Shown here: piece by piece, positions 49,548 through 49,555 of the stretch
How the letters are laid out: each line of letters starts with the position of its first letter
How positions within the stretch are numbered: position 1 is the stretch's first letter
Assembly (NCBI GenBank): GCA_039680175.1
Contig: JBDKTO010000038.1
Span: 1 to 49,555, forward strand
Direction of reading: 5' to 3'
Length of the DNA: 49,555 nucleotides
DNA from: Veillonellales bacterium
GTDB lineage: Bacteria > Bacillota > Negativicutes > JAAYSF01
Notes under the pieces: generated by a model
What the model saw: only the letters and a program-made list of their open reading frames with translations
Database searches by the model: none
Told to the model about the DNA's origin: nothing
Program-made: the position numbers and the translations under genes

Positions 49548-49555
49548 TCCATTCT

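Overview
The window looks like chromosome of an anaerobic Bacillota. Strong AGGAGG ribosome-binding sites, a T-box leader, CdaR- and IclR-type regulators, membrane-bound anaerobic hydrogenase modules and several 4HB chemoreceptors fit best with a Negativicutes/Sporomusaceae-type organism (Sporomusa, Pelosinus and relatives). That placement is inference from gene content; no rRNA or tRNA gene was seen.

Layout. 1-2755: a minus-strand catabolic locus with a Na+/solute symporter, an IclR regulator and the 5' end of a DapA/N-acetylneuraminate-lyase family gene that runs off the left edge, linked by three copies of an IclR-type operator. 2845-10197: single genes, namely a chemoreceptor, an ASCH-domain protein, a secreted SGNH hydrolase, a CoA-disulfide/persulfide reductase with a rhodanese tail, a Fur-family regulator (probably Zur) and a zinc-binding lipoprotein. 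10192-13104: a minus operon of an MFS carrier, a DUF6282 amidohydrolase-like protein and a metallo-beta-lactamase-fold hydrolase. 13384-15705: an [FeFe]-hydrogenase operon (catalytic subunit, Tat-type small subunit, b-type cytochrome). 15820-21639: a six-gene operon of DUF3842, CooT-like nickel protein, an unusual lactate/malate-type dehydrogenase, iron alcohol dehydrogenase, LutC and a LutB-LutA fusion, with a strong promoter and a roughly 170-nt leader that ends in a terminator hairpin (candidate riboswitch of unknown ligand).

21782-28996: polysaccharide deacetylase, DedA, an HpaI aldolase/FAH hydrolase pair, an MBL hydrolase, a GntP carrier and a divergent CdaR regulator, i.e. sugar-acid catabolism. 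29016-31665: a DUF5320-ferredoxin, a DUF1847 protein and two NifX/MTH1175-like proteins. Two near-identical promoters here share an operator, one of them inside a perfect 48-bp palindrome. 31776-33205: a branched-chain aminotransferase with a T-box leader and promoter.

33445-43023: a complete type I-C CRISPR-Cas system on the minus strand: 20 identical 32-bp repeats with 19 spacers, a leader, cas2, cas1, cas4, cas3, cas7c, cas8c (with an internal, well-placed start for Cas11c) and cas5c. cas3 lies between cas7 and cas4 instead of at the head of the operon. 43281-43603: a possible type I toxin-like locus (31-residue hydrophobic peptide among hairpins). 43729-49555: two near-identical chemoreceptors flanking an Xre regulator with a perfect inverted-repeat operator, then a PAS/HD-GYP c-di-GMP phosphodiesterase with an attenuator-like leader.

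How the genes fit together: most of the window is uptake and oxidation of organic acids (2-hydroxy acids, sugar acids) with hydrogen metabolism, surrounded by sensing genes (chemoreceptors, c-di-GMP) and one defence island. The least explained parts are the leader in front of DUF3842-CooT, the altered dehydrogenase it precedes, and the palindrome-controlled NifX/DUF5320 cluster.
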